Notes: generated by a model not told the origin, from the sequence alone. A DNA stretch of 64,000 nucleotides from Rostratula benghalensis (GCA_013399305.1 VXAI01000118.1:812694-876693); one strand, 5' to 3'; positions 1 to 11,928 are shown, counted from the first letter of the stretch. Made by a program: numbers and translations.

Positions 1-32
1 CCCACCCTTCCCATGACAAAAAAGCCCAGGAT
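1..32 (-). other. TP53I11: TP53I11 3' UTR, start only
   Basis: The sequence immediately after the stop codon on the minus strand. Only 32 bases are inside the window. No polyadenylation signal is seen here, so the transcript end lies beyond the left edge. Confidence 0.85.
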
Positions 33-166
33 TTAGACTTTCTTGGGACGGCGTCCAACTTGGTAATAATAATAAACGCTGATGAGGATGAAGAGGATTC
101 GGCTGACCAGGAGGAGCATGGCACCCGTGGCTATCCGGCTGCTCTCAACCAGGGAGACAGTGGTAA
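33..166 (-). CDS. TP53I11: TP53I11 coding exon 7 (last)
   Basis: Encodes residues 146 (last two bases of the codon) to 189 and the TAA stop. The acceptor reads CTTCTCCTCCAG then TTACC on the minus strand, with a long pyrimidine tract. The exon carries the fourth predicted membrane segment ([18 protein letters not shown]) and the basic tail QVGRRPKKV. Residues 147-162 are the part that differs most from the mammalian protein as I remember it. Confidence 0.96.
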
Positions 167-3100
167 CTGGAGGAGAAGGAGGGAGACAAGGCAGAGGTTT
201 GGTGATGATAAAAACACAGAGACAAGCAGCACAAAGCTGTTTCCTGCTGCCCTCTAATGTAGAAGCTGTCAGCACAGGCTCACACACACACTGAACCCAT
301 AGCAGAGGCTCTTTGCCCCCAAAAGCTCTCACTTACAGAAACCCTGCTTTAAAGGCAGCCCCACATTCAAGAAGGCACAGCCCAAAACGGCCACTCCAGC
401 AGATGTGAAACTCATCACACGTAGCTGTTAATTATGGGAGCTGCACGTTCACAAGTTTGCTTTGTGGCTTGACCACCTCTGTGCTGATGAAAAACATTCT
501 TCAGCTGTAGAAGCATTGATGAAATGCACATAGCCCACACACTACCTCTTTTCTAAGCATCTCTCTCCTCTTGGCTACCACTGCATAGCCCACATCCAAA
601 CCTTACAACGCAGGTAGTGAGCTACCAATAAATATACAATAAACATCCAAAACTCCTCTCCATTGTTAACTACAGACAAGCTCCCTAGAAACAAGCTGAA
701 CTCTTATTCTCAGTTTTGGTAAGACTAAACACCCCCCTTTTTACACGTAGGTTGCTGCAGCCTTTCCTTATTAGCCCCAGCATCTAGGCAGCCCGCTCCA
801 GATGACCTCTGCTGGTTATGAAAGCCAGGCTGCTTTTAGGGAGAAAAATCAATGAATTGTCAGAGAAAGTTGTTTCCCCAGCACCTGGGCACCCTTTGGT
901 GAGGAGCCCAAGGCAAGGCTACTCCATGGGGAAGGATGAGGGAGAGCAGCTAGCAGGGAAAATGCTCCCAGGGCCAGCTTATCTCTGTGAGTCCTGCAGA
1001 GCGAAGGATCCAGCCATCTCTAGAACAAACCAGAGGCAGCAAGGAGACAGCTGGGGATCTGCAGGCAGCAGAGACAGTGTCTTCCCATCACCTGAGTCCA
1101 CTCTACTTCCCAGACCCTCATCCCACAATGCTGATTTTGCATTTGGTCCCACCTCTCACTCCTGCCCTCCTCCCTCCTGCTAGTGGGGATGTAGGTGGGA
1201 CACCCATGCCTGGGTGTCCTCCTCCCTCCTACTCACTCACCCAGGAACTGGACGGTGAAGTAGCAGGCCTCTGTCAGCAGGCTCCAGCGGATAATGACTT
1301 TTTCGGCTGTGTAGAGCGCATTCCACATGATGAGTGAGATACCTGTGGAGGGACAGGGGAGACCAGCTGCCCGAGAGCCAAGGGAGGAAACACCGGGGAG
1401 GGGGCTGCCCACCCTCTTGTCCCCAGAGGACCCGTTGCAGCCTCCCACGGGAGGATGGAGGGATGCAGGAAGGATGCCGCCGCGTTTCCAACCATGCCCA
1501 CCGGGTGGCGCTGCAGGCTGCGGGAAGGAACGGGTCGGGGCATCCCACCCGACCCCCTAGCTCAGCCCCAGCCGCGATCCCCCCCCCTCCCCCCCAAGAA
1601 ACACCTCTTACAAGCACCTGCCTGGCTTTTGGTACGCTTTGCAGGGTGCCAGCCCCGGAGGGCATCCCGGCTGGACACCCCAGAAGGTGCACTCCCTGCA
1701 CCCTAGCAGTACCAGCAGGCACAGTGCACGCTGCAGGGCTTCGCAAACCCTGTCTGCTTTAATCCTCCGCTCACTTTCTTCTCCAGACAGTTTCTCTGGG
1801 CTCCCCCCTCACTTTATTGTCCTTTCCTCCCGCCCCACCTTTCGGCCCTCTTGCCTGTCCCTTCTCCCACTCCCACCAGGAGGGTCTGGCTCCAGCTGCA
1901 GCCCAGCACCCGGTCTCCCAGCCCAGCTGCAATCCCCTTCTGCTGGGTCACATGGGGGTGCCCCCCCCCAGGTATTCAGAGTGTGCACAGCCCTTCTTAC
2001 CCTGCCTACAGCGAGCCTGAGCCCCAACCGGGAAAAAGTAGCAGTCGCTGAGCTTCTCAAAATACCCCTACACCAACCATTTCTTTGCTAAGAGCAGGTC
2101 TCCTGCTCCTTGGCTGCAGTTGTCCTGCTGGGCACAGACTTTGACCCCCTCCTGCCATTTTGGGCTCTCGTCCCTTCACTCTGTGGGGCAGTAGCGTGCC
2201 CCAGGGGCAATGGCACGGCACTCACTGAGAAGAGCTCCTCCATAGAGCCGGATGGGAGTCTTGCTGCCTGCAGATTCCTCATCGAAGACGGCTTCGTAGA
2301 GCTGGTCAGGGAATGCAAGGGCCTGGCAGAGACAAGGGAGAGACTCAGCAGCCTTGAGCCATCAAAACTCGCCCTCTCGGGCAGCAGCACTCCCACATCA
2401 AGCCTTTATGGGATGGCAGCCACTGGCCAGGAAATTGGAAATTAAGGAGGCGCAAGAAATACCAGCATGTCAGCTACTGGCTTCATGGCTGGTTTCTGTG
2501 GCCCAGGCTGCCATGCCACGTGTGGTTTATGACCCTGCTAATGAAAACAGACTCTGATGATGGGAACACACTGCCAAGGACACTGCTAGCGGAGCCCGTT
2601 ACTGAGACACAGTGAGGGCAAAGGCCTCACAAGAGAAAGCATTAGCAGCTGCTGGAGGCGGAGGAGGGGGATAAATGCCAGGGGCCAAGGAGCCACCCCG
2701 GGGAATCCCTTTGGCAGCTGGGAGCTGGTGGTGCCCAGGACCCCATCCCTTACTTACCATGATGGCGACTCCAGAAAACATGATGGCGGAAACCAGCTGC
2801 CAGACCCTGCATGGGAGGGAAGACAAGAGGACCCAGCATGAGCACAGGGGGCAATACCATCACTCACGTTTCACAAAGTATTCCTGGCTGCCTACTTGGA
2901 CATCAGCCTTCATCTCCACTCCCTCTAATGAGGCAGCCACAAGCCTCTTGTGGGAGGACTGGGCTCCCCATAGCTCCAGCTTCAGCATTGCAGACACTGA
3001 CCTTGCTGGTAAAACAGGAGAAATCCCCCTCACCCAAAGCAGAGGAAGGAAGTGACCCTGCCAAGTGGGCAATGCAGAGGGGGGTTTCCACAAGACACAT

Positions 3101-4572
3101 GAGCTCCTCCAGCCCCACACAGGTCCCTCCAGCCCCTGTGGCTCCCAGCACATGCTGCAGGACAAAAGCTTGACAGCTGATTTATGTGGGCAGAAAGCAG
3201 AGGTGGTCTGGTCCCATGGCTGCCAATAAGCTCCTGCAGGGAGCTGTGATGCTGGCGCTGCAGCAGCACTGGTGGCAGCAGCCAGAGCTGTCTGGGATGC
3301 TGTGGCTGAGGGCCCTCAGATAACCCAGCTCCAAGCTGCCCCAGTACCTTACCTGAGTCCCAGTGGTTCCCGGACAGCAAACTTGATTTCATTTCCCAGC
3401 ACTTGGCTAATCTGAAATTCAAATAAAAAACATAAGATGACTGAGCAGACCCTTCCCCAGCCTTTAGGCAGTACTTACCAGCCCCCCAAATGCATACCTA
3501 GCCCCATGTGGGAGTTTAAGAGGTCCCAACACCTGCTGAAGGCTGCCTTGATTTCCATCAGGAACTGCAACCTCTACTGCCCCCATATTGGGATCATCCA
3601 CAAGCAGCGTGGGACTGGGGCAGGGTCAGCATTAACTCTTCTCTCTCCAGTTACCTATGCAAGTAGGAACGGTCTCCTCCCAGCCACTGCTTGTGTTTCA
3701 CACCCCAATGGACACAGGCTCCAGCAGAGCCCTCAGGGTGTCAACAGTGTCTGCCCTGCTCTCGTGTTGGCACTGCCCAGAGCAATGCCCCAAACCACGT
3801 GGATGGGAAGTCTATACAGACCAGCATCAGGGAAAGGTACTGGGGGACCTTTTGGTTGCAGAAAGCTCTCAGAGAGCTCTGCACTGCTCCCCACATGCAG
3901 GCAGCAGCCAGGCAATTCCTTGCCAGCAAATTCTCCAGCTAACATCCAGGACAGGGCTCCTGCAGAACTCACTATTGTCCTCCAGCTCTGGTATTTCACC
4001 AAAACACGTTGTTGATCCAGGCCTCTTCCTGCTTAAATCCCTGTTCCTATGTCCAGGCCACCAGCTGGTTGGGCATTGGTGATGCTGCACTCCTAAGGCA
4101 CCAGCTCGGAACTCATGGGTGTCTTGGCAACACAATTTCAGGAATGTATTAAAGCAGCTTGAGAGCAGAGTTTGCCCTGTTACCAAGAAGAGATGTTTGG
4201 GCCAACTCCCACACACCCTAAAGGCTGCGTGGTCCACTGCTCAAAGGCAGCATTGCTTGTGCCACTGCAGCCTTCACCCCTCACTTTACAGAAGCCCTGC
4301 AGAGCTGGGAGCCCTGTTTGTGCCAAAGAGGCTGTAGAAATCAGATGCTAAAAAAAAAACCCAACAACCCACACCACCTTGGTTTGCCCAGGCAGAAGGC
4401 TTTTTTTTCCTATCACTACTGCTTCCCTCTGCCCTGCCCTCACCTTTGAGCGATGGACCTCGCCGTCATCATCCTCCCCGCCGACCCCCAGGATCTTGCG
4501 TGTCTTCAGCCTGCTCACCAGGTCGGTCTGGCTGTGCTTCTTCATCAACGGGGGGGGCTGCTTCGCCGCCAT
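33..4572 (-). CDS. TP53I11: TP53I11, complete coding region in six exons (189 aa)
   Basis: Join on the minus strand: 4572-4444, 3411-3353, 2806-2758, 2322-2226, 1342-1241, 166-33. The spliced frame is open from an ATG in an excellent Kozak context (GCCACCATGG) to TAA at 33-35. I recognise the product as tumor protein p53-inducible protein 11 from the N-terminus [20 protein letters not shown], the central [18 protein letters not shown] and the C-terminus [13 protein letters not shown]. Residues 1-63 are a hydrophilic N-terminal region with an acidic GGEDDDGE patch at about 31-38. Hydrophobic segments lie at about 64-83, 105-122, 131-152 and 161-180, followed by a basic tail, so a four-pass membrane protein is likely. 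The family is small; it is known as a p53-induced gene linked to apoptosis and metastasis suppression, with no defined biochemical activity. The tail is lysine-rich but not a canonical KKXX signal. All five coding introns are GT-AG. No frameshift or missing exon is visible. Confidence 0.97.
167..1240 (-). other. TP53I11 intron 6
   Basis: Intron of 1074 bases bounded by GTGAGTGAG and CAG. It contains a candidate p53-type double half-site at 674-698 (see findings). No other feature was recognised in it. Confidence 0.9.
1241..1342 (-). CDS. TP53I11: TP53I11 coding exon 6
   Basis: A 102-base exon encoding the end of Ser112 through the first base of the Val146 codon, including [19 protein letters not shown] and the third predicted membrane segment. 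The acceptor is CCACAG then GTATC; the donor is CTGG then GTGAGTGAG. Both flanking introns are phase 1. This is the most recognisable block of the family. Confidence 0.97.
1343..2225 (-). other. TP53I11 intron 5
   Basis: Intron of 883 bases, GC- and pyrimidine-rich with C-runs near 1580-1600. No repeat family or RNA gene was recognised. Confidence 0.9.
2226..2322 (-). CDS. TP53I11: TP53I11 coding exon 5
   Basis: A 97-base exon encoding Ala80 to the first base of the Ser112 codon. It starts [16 protein letters not shown], an acidic loop, and ends LYGGALL, the start of the second membrane segment. The acceptor is TCTGCCAG; the donor is CTTCTCA then GTGAGTG. The exon is preceded by a phase 0 intron and followed by a phase 1 intron. 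Confidence 0.96.
2323..2757 (-). other. TP53I11 intron 4
   Basis: Intron of 435 bases with donor GTAAGTA and acceptor CCAG. Nothing further was recognised in it. Confidence 0.9.
2758..2806 (-). CDS. TP53I11: TP53I11 coding exon 4 (49 nt)
   Basis: A very small exon encoding the last base of the Arg63 codon and [16 protein letters not shown] (residues 64-79), the core of the first predicted membrane segment. The acceptor is CCCATGCAG and the donor ATG then GTAAGTA. It joins exon 3 in phase 2 (AG then G). At 49 bases it is easily missed by ORF-based methods. Confidence 0.95.
2807..3352 (-). other. TP53I11 intron 3
   Basis: Intron of 546 bases with donor GTAAGG. Nothing further was recognised in it. 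Confidence 0.9.
3353..3411 (-). CDS. TP53I11: TP53I11 coding exon 3 (59 nt)
   Basis: Encodes [19 protein letters not shown] (residues 44-62) and two bases of Arg63. The acceptor is TTGAATTTCAG then ATT; the donor is CTCAG then GTAAGG. It connects the soluble N-terminal tail to the first membrane segment. Confidence 0.96.
3412..4443 (-). other. TP53I11 intron 2
   Basis: Intron of 1032 bases bounded by GTGAGGGC and TTTCAG. Only short A- and T-runs near 4350-4410 are seen. Confidence 0.9.
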
Positions 4573-4584
4573 GGTGGCCCCCGG
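4444..4584 (-). CDS. TP53I11: TP53I11 exon 2 with start codon
   Basis: The coding part is 4444-4572 (43 codons), from ATG at 4572-4570 in the context GGGGGCCACCATGG down to HRSK and the donor AAG then GTGAGG. The most plausible acceptor is CATCCCCCTGCAG just upstream, which puts the exon's 5' edge at 4584 and leaves a 12-base non-coding leader. An acceptor further upstream cannot be excluded without transcript data. Confidence 0.93.
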
Positions 4585-5936
4585 CTGCAGGGGGATGCGA
4601 GGGGAGTTGCAGTAGGCAGCTCCGCCGTCACATGAAATGTCACGAGGTGCAGAAAACAAAACACAAACCACCACCACAAAATCTTCCTGTTAGACCAGCA
4701 GGTGGTTCCTCATGGTCCCAGGGCAGGGAGCCCCGGTGGCAGGGCTGGCCCGGGCTACAGGTGGATCATCTCAGGGTTATGCTGCCGTCCCCAGGATCTG
4801 CTGAGAGAGACAGGAAAATGAGAGTAGTGTGGCTTTAGAGTGGGCATTTACCTGTAAGTGCTTTTCACCACCAAACCGCAGGTCTGACCTATCCCAGCAT
4901 GAGGCAATGCCCAACAGAACCTCTTTGCTAGTTCTCAGCCTAGGGAATTTAAATGCTTCCTGACTGGGGGAAGTAAAATCATTAAGTGTTAGCTTTTATC
5001 TTTCCCCATGCCAGACATTACAACCTTTATCTGCCATTTCAGGCCAAATACCACACAAGTCCCAGGTATTTATTTGTGTGTCCCCCCAAATTCTGCAGAC
5101 CCCACGTTATGCCAAAACACTCAAGCCCCTGAACAACAAGAACCCGGGAGCAAGACTTTACTCGTGGATAGGTTGCTATATGAGAAATGGAAGATGATGA
5201 CTAGAAACTACAAACACTATCTGGGATAAGAACAAGACAAAGATAACTGACAGAAGGTATGGTGGAAGAGATCACTTCTGCCTTGGCATGGTGGTACAGA
5301 GGTGTCAAGGGTCCCATGAAATGATTCTACATCAACCTGCAATGATAAAACCCTGGAAAGCCTCAGTTCAGAAAGTCTTTCTTTCAGATTGGTCTTCACT
5401 TTCATCTTGGCTCAGCTGAAAACAAGTATTGCCACTTGGCCCTCCCGGAGACCCACAGATGAGCCCCCCCAGGGGCACCAGGCGCAGCTCAGCCAGCCCA
5501 AGCAAGCGCGGGGCTCGAGCACTGGCATTCCCGCACCCCAGCCCAGCCTTCCCATGCCTGCCCCGGGAGGAGGGCACTTAAGATTGTGTGTAAAGAGTTC
5601 ACAAGTCCTCGGGGAGCCACAAAATGAGGTGCTGGTTATTTTGGCACCCCGCAGGCAAGCCTTGTCCTGCTGCCTTGTGAGGGATTGCCCTTCTCGCAGG
5701 AAAAACCCTTCCCTGTGGTTGCCCGGACAAAAGGGGATGGTCGTGTCTGCAAGTGCCCAGAGCGACTTCTTCTGTGAGGCAAAGCCAAGAGGTCTCACTG
5801 GGACAGTGAAAAGACTAAATCCCGTGATGGACAGTTTAACAAGACCCTTTCAGCTGGCCACAGGCAAAACACTTTTCAGCGAGCCAGTTCAGCTACTCAG
5901 GGATGTGCAGGTCCTTCTTTTGGACTGTAGGGGTCT

Positions 5937-5958
5937 GGTTTGTTTGTTTGTTTGTTTT
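5937..5958 (+). repeat. (TTTG)n microsatellite
   Basis: About five tandem TTTG units, in intron 1 of TP53I11. Confidence 0.9.
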
Positions 5959-6735
5959 TCCCTCTCTTATTCCACTGAATAACTAAGCCCAAGCTCCTGG
6001 AAATGCAGAACAAAGCCAAATGCATCAACCAGGGTCTGGAAATATTTCAGAGGTGGGCCAACAGAAAACAACCGAGCAGGAGGAAGGTGGAAGCTGTACA
6101 TGAGCAGAAGGCAAGAAGCTCAAGAGGTAGCTGCTAGTAGAAAAGTTTGGAAGATTCATTATGTCTGGAGTTTACTGAGCCAAATTGTCACAATAACTTG
6201 TGGGTACCCAAGTCTAAGTAATCTGCACACAAAATACACCCCCAAAGGTAGAGTGATGTGTCAAAAAGAAAAGTGTGACCTTTTTAAAATTTCTTATAGT
6301 TTCTGCAGTCCTTTCTGCCCCTGGCAGACCCAGACTCTGTAGTTTGGGTATTGAGTGGCTTCCCACCAGAAATGCACCGCTGCTGAAACCACAGAAGACC
6401 TGTTGCTCTCGTATTTCTCACCTGGTGTTTTTTATCCAGGCTGTCCAGCCCAATCCTGAAGCAAACCCCTCTGCTGAACGCTGCTCTCTTGGATTGAACC
6501 TCAGGACCACTCTGAGACCATCCTGCATCCCTCACTGGGCTCAGCACAGCTCCTGATGGCCTGAGCAGCAGCATCAAAGCCTTCCCTGGGGATGAGAGAC
6601 CTGAGGCTTGCTGGTCTTGACAGGACATGGGGTGGTGAGTGTGCTGGCCACACCAGCCAGCACCTCTGGATTCCTCAGCTACTTGCTAGGGAAAGCCTGC
6701 TGCCCCACACCTCCTGCTCTGTTCTCATGATCAGA

Positions 6736-6944
6736 AATGGCCAGGGAAGGGAAGATGGGAAGGGAAAAATAAAGGGAAAAAAAAAAAAGGAAAGAAAAAA
6801 AATAAAGAAATGGTGGGGCAGGGGGAGAAGATCAGATGGGAAAAACAAAGGGGAAAAAAAATTAAAAAAAAAATAAAAAAAGAAAAGGTGGGGCAGGGGG
6901 AGAACAAGAGGGGGAAGAAGGGAGAAAAAAGGGGAGGGACAAGA
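6736..6944 (+). repeat. Polypurine low-complexity tract
   Basis: Almost pure A/G on the plus strand for about 200 bases. The 18-mer GGTGGGGCAGGGGGAGAA occurs exactly twice, at 6812-6829 and 6887-6904, a 75-base period, which suggests an internal tandem duplication. The Lys-rich and Phe-rich ORFs across it are composition artefacts. Confidence 0.9.
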
Positions 6945-8195
6945 CATCTCCAGATCTACAGAATCTCTCCAGAGAGCAAGAAGCGCAGGGCAGTGGTGGG
7001 GACCAAAGGGAAGACTCCATGACTCATGGATGAAGCTGGTGAAGAACAGCTCTATGGTCACAGAGGCAGTTTTGTAACTCTGACCACAGGCCAAAAGATC
7101 AAAATTTGCCTTCATCAGTTGTCTTGCCAGTTGCTGTCGGGGCAGGAGTTAGCGGAAATTTATCCCCATCATCATTAGCACTGCTCTCCCATTAAGATTT
7201 TCCACTAACTTGTGGCAAACCACTGTCCAGGACAATGTAGGCCAGATAACAGATGTAAGTGCCAATAAAACAATCACCAAAGGTCTTTCTGGTACATAAA
7301 AATACACTCCCACCACACTAAGCACAGCCATGGCATGGACCTGCAGCCAGTCCCACATCTCATTATCCCCACCTTCCACAGAAAGAGCCAATTTAATGAA
7401 TACTGAATATTAATGAATAACAAGCTAACGAACATAGCATTAGTGCTAATTTGATGACATTCAGACAGAAGATGCTAAGGATTTGAAAGCGTTATACTTA
7501 CATTAATGTATCCTGACACACCGAGAATTTACAGGATGTTTTCTATTATCCCATGCATTTTCAATGGGGAACCTCCACCTCCTCCTTCTCCCGCGATTCT
7601 TTTCTCCTTAAGCCGTTTCCTAAGCATCCCAGGGGCTGCGCAGATCAATCACCATAAACAGGCAATTCCTACTCCCCAACACAGCTCTCAGTGAGATGGG
7701 CAGTGCCTATGTGCAGTTGAAAGAAGGCTTTTTTTTTTTTTTCTCCAAAATCCTTTTTCTTTGCAGACTCCTTTCAGCATCTATTCCCTCGCTCAGCTGT
7801 TCGACATACTGCACCCAGTTTTGATAGCGACTGCTTTGTAGCGCAAAGAAACCTCACCGGTGCCACGCTAATGATAGCTCTCCCCACCTCCACAGCTCTT
7901 CCCCCAGCCTCCCCACTTCCCTCCCAGCGTCTGGAGAGAAGAGGAGCACTGCAACACAGGAGAGGGGAGACTCCACTGCACACAGGATGCTACTGCAGCA
8001 GCCAGAGCTGCACACCCATCGAGGTGGGGTGCAGGGGGGCTGTGAGAGGATGTGGCGCTACCTTATCTCTCATTGCAAGGGTTGGAGGGAACTTCCAATC
8101 TGTGCAAGCAGGGGAAAAAATGAACCAGAGTCAAGTCAGGATAATGAGTAAGAAGTTTACACATTTAAGCTGGTCACAAGCTGGAGGGAAGGGAC

Positions 8196-9046
8196 GCCAT
8201 ACAGAGGGACCTGGACAGGCTTGAGAAGTTGGTCCGTGCAAACCCCATGAAGTTCAATCAAGATAAGTGCAAGGTCCTGCACCTGTGTCACAGCAACCCC
8301 AAGCACAAATGCAATCTGGCCAGAGAATGGATTGAGAGCAGTCCTGAGGAGAAGGACTTGGGGGTACTGGTGGATGAAAGCTCAGTATGAGCCAGCAACA
8401 TGTGCCCAGAAAGCCAATCACATCCTGGGCTGCTTCACCAGCAGCATGGCCAGCAGGGTAAGGGGGGGTATTCTGCCCCGCTGCTCCACTCTGGGGAGAC
8501 CCCACCTGGAGCACTGCTTCCAGCTCTGGAGCCCTCAGTGCAGGAAGGACATGGATGTGTTGGAATGAGCCCAGAGGAGGCCACAAAAATGCTCTGAGGG
8601 CTGGAGCCCCTCTGCTGTGAGGAATTTGTGGTTGTTCAGCCTGGAAAAGAGAAGGCTCCAGGAAGACCTTAGAGCAGCCTTCCAGTACCGGAAGGGGGCT
8701 TGTAAGAAAGATGGTGACAGACTTTCTAGCAACGGCACATTGCAAGAGCAGAAGTGGTAATGGTTTTAAACTGAAAGCATGTGGATTCAGACTAGACAAA
8801 AGCAATGACTTTTTTTTTTTCTTTCTTTTTTTTTTTTTTAAATGACAGAGGTGCTAAAACATGGGCACAGGTTGCCCAGAGAAGTGGTAGATGCCTCATC
8901 CCCAGAAACATTCAAAGTCAGGTTGGATGGGCCTCTGAGCAAACCAATCAAGTTGAAGATGTCCTTGCCCATGGCAGGGGCATTGGACTAGCTGATTTGA
9001 AAAGGTCCCTTCCAACCCAAACTATTCTATGATTCTATTCTATGAT
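8196..9046 (+). mobile_element. CR1 LINE, 5'-truncated, with 3' terminus
   Basis: About 850 bases of the C-terminal part of CR1 ORF2 (endonuclease/reverse transcriptase protein) plus the 3' UTR. Frame-broken traces read [20 protein letters not shown] and RPHLEHCFQLWSP. The typical 3' block (AGGTTGCCCAGAGAAGTGG, then GGTCCCTTCCAACC) and a tail of ATTCTATG units end near 9046. A T-rich expansion at about 8809-8840 interrupts the usual 3' sequence. Stops and frameshifts show it is dead. It lies antisense to TP53I11 in intron 1. Confidence 0.93.
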
Positions 9047-10849
9047 TCATGCTGTATTTCTGCAACTACATGTTCCAAACCCATGCTGACTGAACCAGCT
9101 CCCTGCCTAGATTTCTATCCATAACAGAGATCTAGATGATTAGGACCTCTCTGCCACCAGCCAGCTGCAGCAGTCCATCAGTGTCCCCATCTCCCAGTGG
9201 ATTTGTTTCATGCCAGGTGCAGCATGCAGCTTTGCACACCCTGGGCTAGTAACACATCTTAAAACAACAACAGAATAATTTGCATTTTTTTTCTGGGAGG
9301 AGTATACTGTGACCCATGCCCTGGATGAAGGGTGTTAAGTTCTCCACCCTAGAGACACGAAATGCTCCTAAAGCAGTTTCTGCAGGCCAGGAAGCCTCAG
9401 AGACCAGCAGGGAATGAAACCTGACCAAGCCAAAAATAACCTGATGTTCAGGCAGTAAAAACAATTAGCACTTAGCCACCAGGGCAGCATAATGTGGCTG
9501 CTGCTCCCGCTCAGGCTGGCACAGTCTGTACACCTAAGCAACGGGGATACTTCAGATTTCTCACCTGTAACAAGCCAGGTACACAGGACTCCTTTCCCAC
9601 ATAAACACCAGCCCTTTTGGTGCAGAAGGCTCTTTGCAACACCAGTGGGAAACACATCTTGCCAGAAGTTCATTCCCACCTCTGCCATAGCCCTGCTGCT
9701 TCCTTAAGCAACTCCAACAGGCAGAGGGACACTGTGCCCTACACAGGAGAAACCTAACAACCTACACAGTAGATCATCTGCCCCTACAATAAATGAAAAC
9801 ACAAAGCAAAAAACCTAGGTGAAAAGGAGTCTTCTCTGGGTGCCTCCTGATCATCTCCTACAGAGGAGACCAGAGGAAACCTCCAAACCCAAACCACCTG
9901 CAATGCAGGAATAATCACCTGAGGCACATCCAAAACTTATCCTGCAGGTTAGAAATGCCCCATGGCCAGACACAGATGGACACCCTCCAAAGCTCTTCAT
10001 AAGTAGTGCAGAGCTGACCCTGGAGCACCAGCTGCAAGGCAGTGACACACCGTACCTAACGTGGCTCCAGCCGCCATGGATGTGGCCAGCACCACCACTC
10101 AGCAGGGGACAACCCACTGGGGAGGTAAAGAGTTCCTTTGTGTTCCTTACCCTGTTACCACTGCAGGCAGAAGAGAAGAAACAAAGCCTGCTCAGCCTTT
10201 CCCACACATCCCTAGGGCTGCATCCCCCGGTGAAGGCTCATCCCGTGCCCTCCTTGATGTAACTCTTCTCCTCCATCACAGCTCTCCTGCTGCACCCAGG
10301 CTCTCTGTGGCCACAAAACCATTCAGCCCCAAGCAGCACTGTGACCGAGGGGCAAGCCATACTGCCTGGGAGGTATGCCCCAGCTGAAGGATTTTATTGC
10401 CCATGGGCTTCAAATTTCCTTTTGCAGGAAACACAGCAAAGTTTCTGTCTGTATCACAGGATGTGTTATAGAGCAAGCAAAAGCTGCAAAGTGCTTGGTT
10501 TCCCCAAAACAAGATTAAAAAAAAAGCCCTGTTGCTCTGCTAGTTTCTCAACAGGAGCTATAATTAAACACAGAGATCACACTCCTACCACCTGCAGCAA
10601 GACGCCAACCCCTCCTTGATGAGCAAATGCACCCAGGCTTCACCTCTGGTGAGAAATGCCTGTTTGCCCCCCACTGCAGCTGACTGGGCAGTCTGTGACA
10701 CACTGAACATGCCAGGTCAGGCACCCAGCACTGCCACCAGTACACATGACACCCTGCAGGTGGTCTGGTAGGACACCCAGCCCCACCACAGCCACGCTGA
10801 GCAAGGCTCAGTGGACTCCCAGCAGAGGGGACAAACAGATTTCCCTTGA
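9047..10849 (-). other. TP53I11 intron 1, between CR1 copies
   Basis: No gene, RNA or repeat family was recognised in these 1.8 kb. Confidence 0.6.
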
Positions 10850-11357
10850 CAGCAAGGCGAGAAAGGTGATTCTGCCCCTCTGCTCTTCTCTGGGGAGGCC
10901 CCACCTGGAGCACTGCATCCAGCTCTGGAGAACTCAGCAGTGGAAAGACAGGGACCCATTGAAGTGGGTCCAGAGGAAGCCACAAAGATGTTTCAAGGGC
11001 TGGAGCCCCTCTCCTATGAGGACACACTGGGAACGTTGGGATTGTTCAGCCCGGAAAAGAAAAGGCTCAAGTGAGAACTTACAGCCCCTTTCAGTACCTG
11101 AAGAGGGCTACAGGAGAGATGGGGAGGGATTCTTGATCAGGGAAGAAGAAATTCTTTCTTGTGAGGGTGGTGAGGCACTAGAACAGCTTGCCCAAAGAAG
11201 TCATGGATGCCTCATCGCTGGAGGTGTTAAAGGCCAGGCTGGATGGACCTTTGAGCAACCTGATCTAGTGGGAGGTGTCCCTGCCCAGGGTAGGGAGATT
11301 GGAACCGGATGATTTTTAAGGTCCCTTCCAACTTGAACCATTCTATGGTTCTATGAT
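10850..11357 (+). mobile_element. CR1 LINE, 5'-truncated
   Basis: About 500 bases. It starts in the ORF2 C-terminal motif ILPLCSSLGRPHLEHCIQLW, passes through EALEQLAQRS, and ends with AAGGTCCCTTCCAACTTGA and a degenerate CATTCTATGGTTCTATG tail. It is antisense to TP53I11 in intron 1. The long ORF at 10746-11312 is mostly this element. Confidence 0.92.
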
Positions 11358-11928
11358 CACATTTTGTCCAACATGGGCATGCTTGGACACTCTGTCTAGC
11401 TTTCTCAAGTTGCCCATCCCTTGCCACTGAGGAGTGCTTTGGCTGCAAATATGAAGGACACGAGGTACAACCTGCTGCCTGAGCGACTCCCATCTGTACC
11501 ACTTACATATGAGTCCATGCCCTCCATCATTCTTCTCCCTGCTGTGGAGGCTCTCAGCCTGGCCAAACACAGTAATCCATCACCCCAAAGTTGTCCTTGC
11601 TCTTCTCGATGGCTCGGGCAGCCCTGTCCCAGGCTCAGCCCACAGCCACCACCCAGCCCCTTGCCTTCACCCTGGACAGCCACCCCTGAGCAGCCAAGTT
11701 TCCCAGGGAGCTGGGACAATGGAGAGAGAAGGAAATAAGATGTATTGGGATCCCATGTTGTTTTTCTTTAAGGACATTAAAAGAAGAATTCCATTTTGAT
11801 TTCCCAGCTGCCTTAGACAGGTGTTTGTGGGAGACAGTCCCAGAAGCTTAGCAGGCCATCTGTCCTGCAGATGATTTCTACAGGGAAACATTAGAATGAA
11901 AAATAAAACCCATATGCACACACACAAG

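Larger units (their letters stand above)
4585..8195 (-). other. TP53I11 intron 1, 3' part
   Basis: Intronic sequence without recognised exons. It contains a short TTTG microsatellite at 5937-5958, a purine-rich tract at 6736-6944 and a T-run at 7728-7741. The short ORFs here have no recognisable protein content. Confidence 0.7.

Noticed and set aside
5190..5252. Possible C/D snoRNA (ATGATGA and CTGA boxes about 55 bases apart in intron 1)
   Set aside because: No terminal stem, no C'/D' boxes and no recognisable guide sequence.
6675..7115. 146-codon Phe/Pro-rich minus-strand ORF
   Set aside because: Read from the polypurine low-complexity tract; a composition artefact.
10746..11312. 188-codon plus-strand ORF
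   Set aside because: Its readable part is the C-terminus of CR1 ORF2 with frame damage. It is a retroelement fragment and was annotated as CR1.
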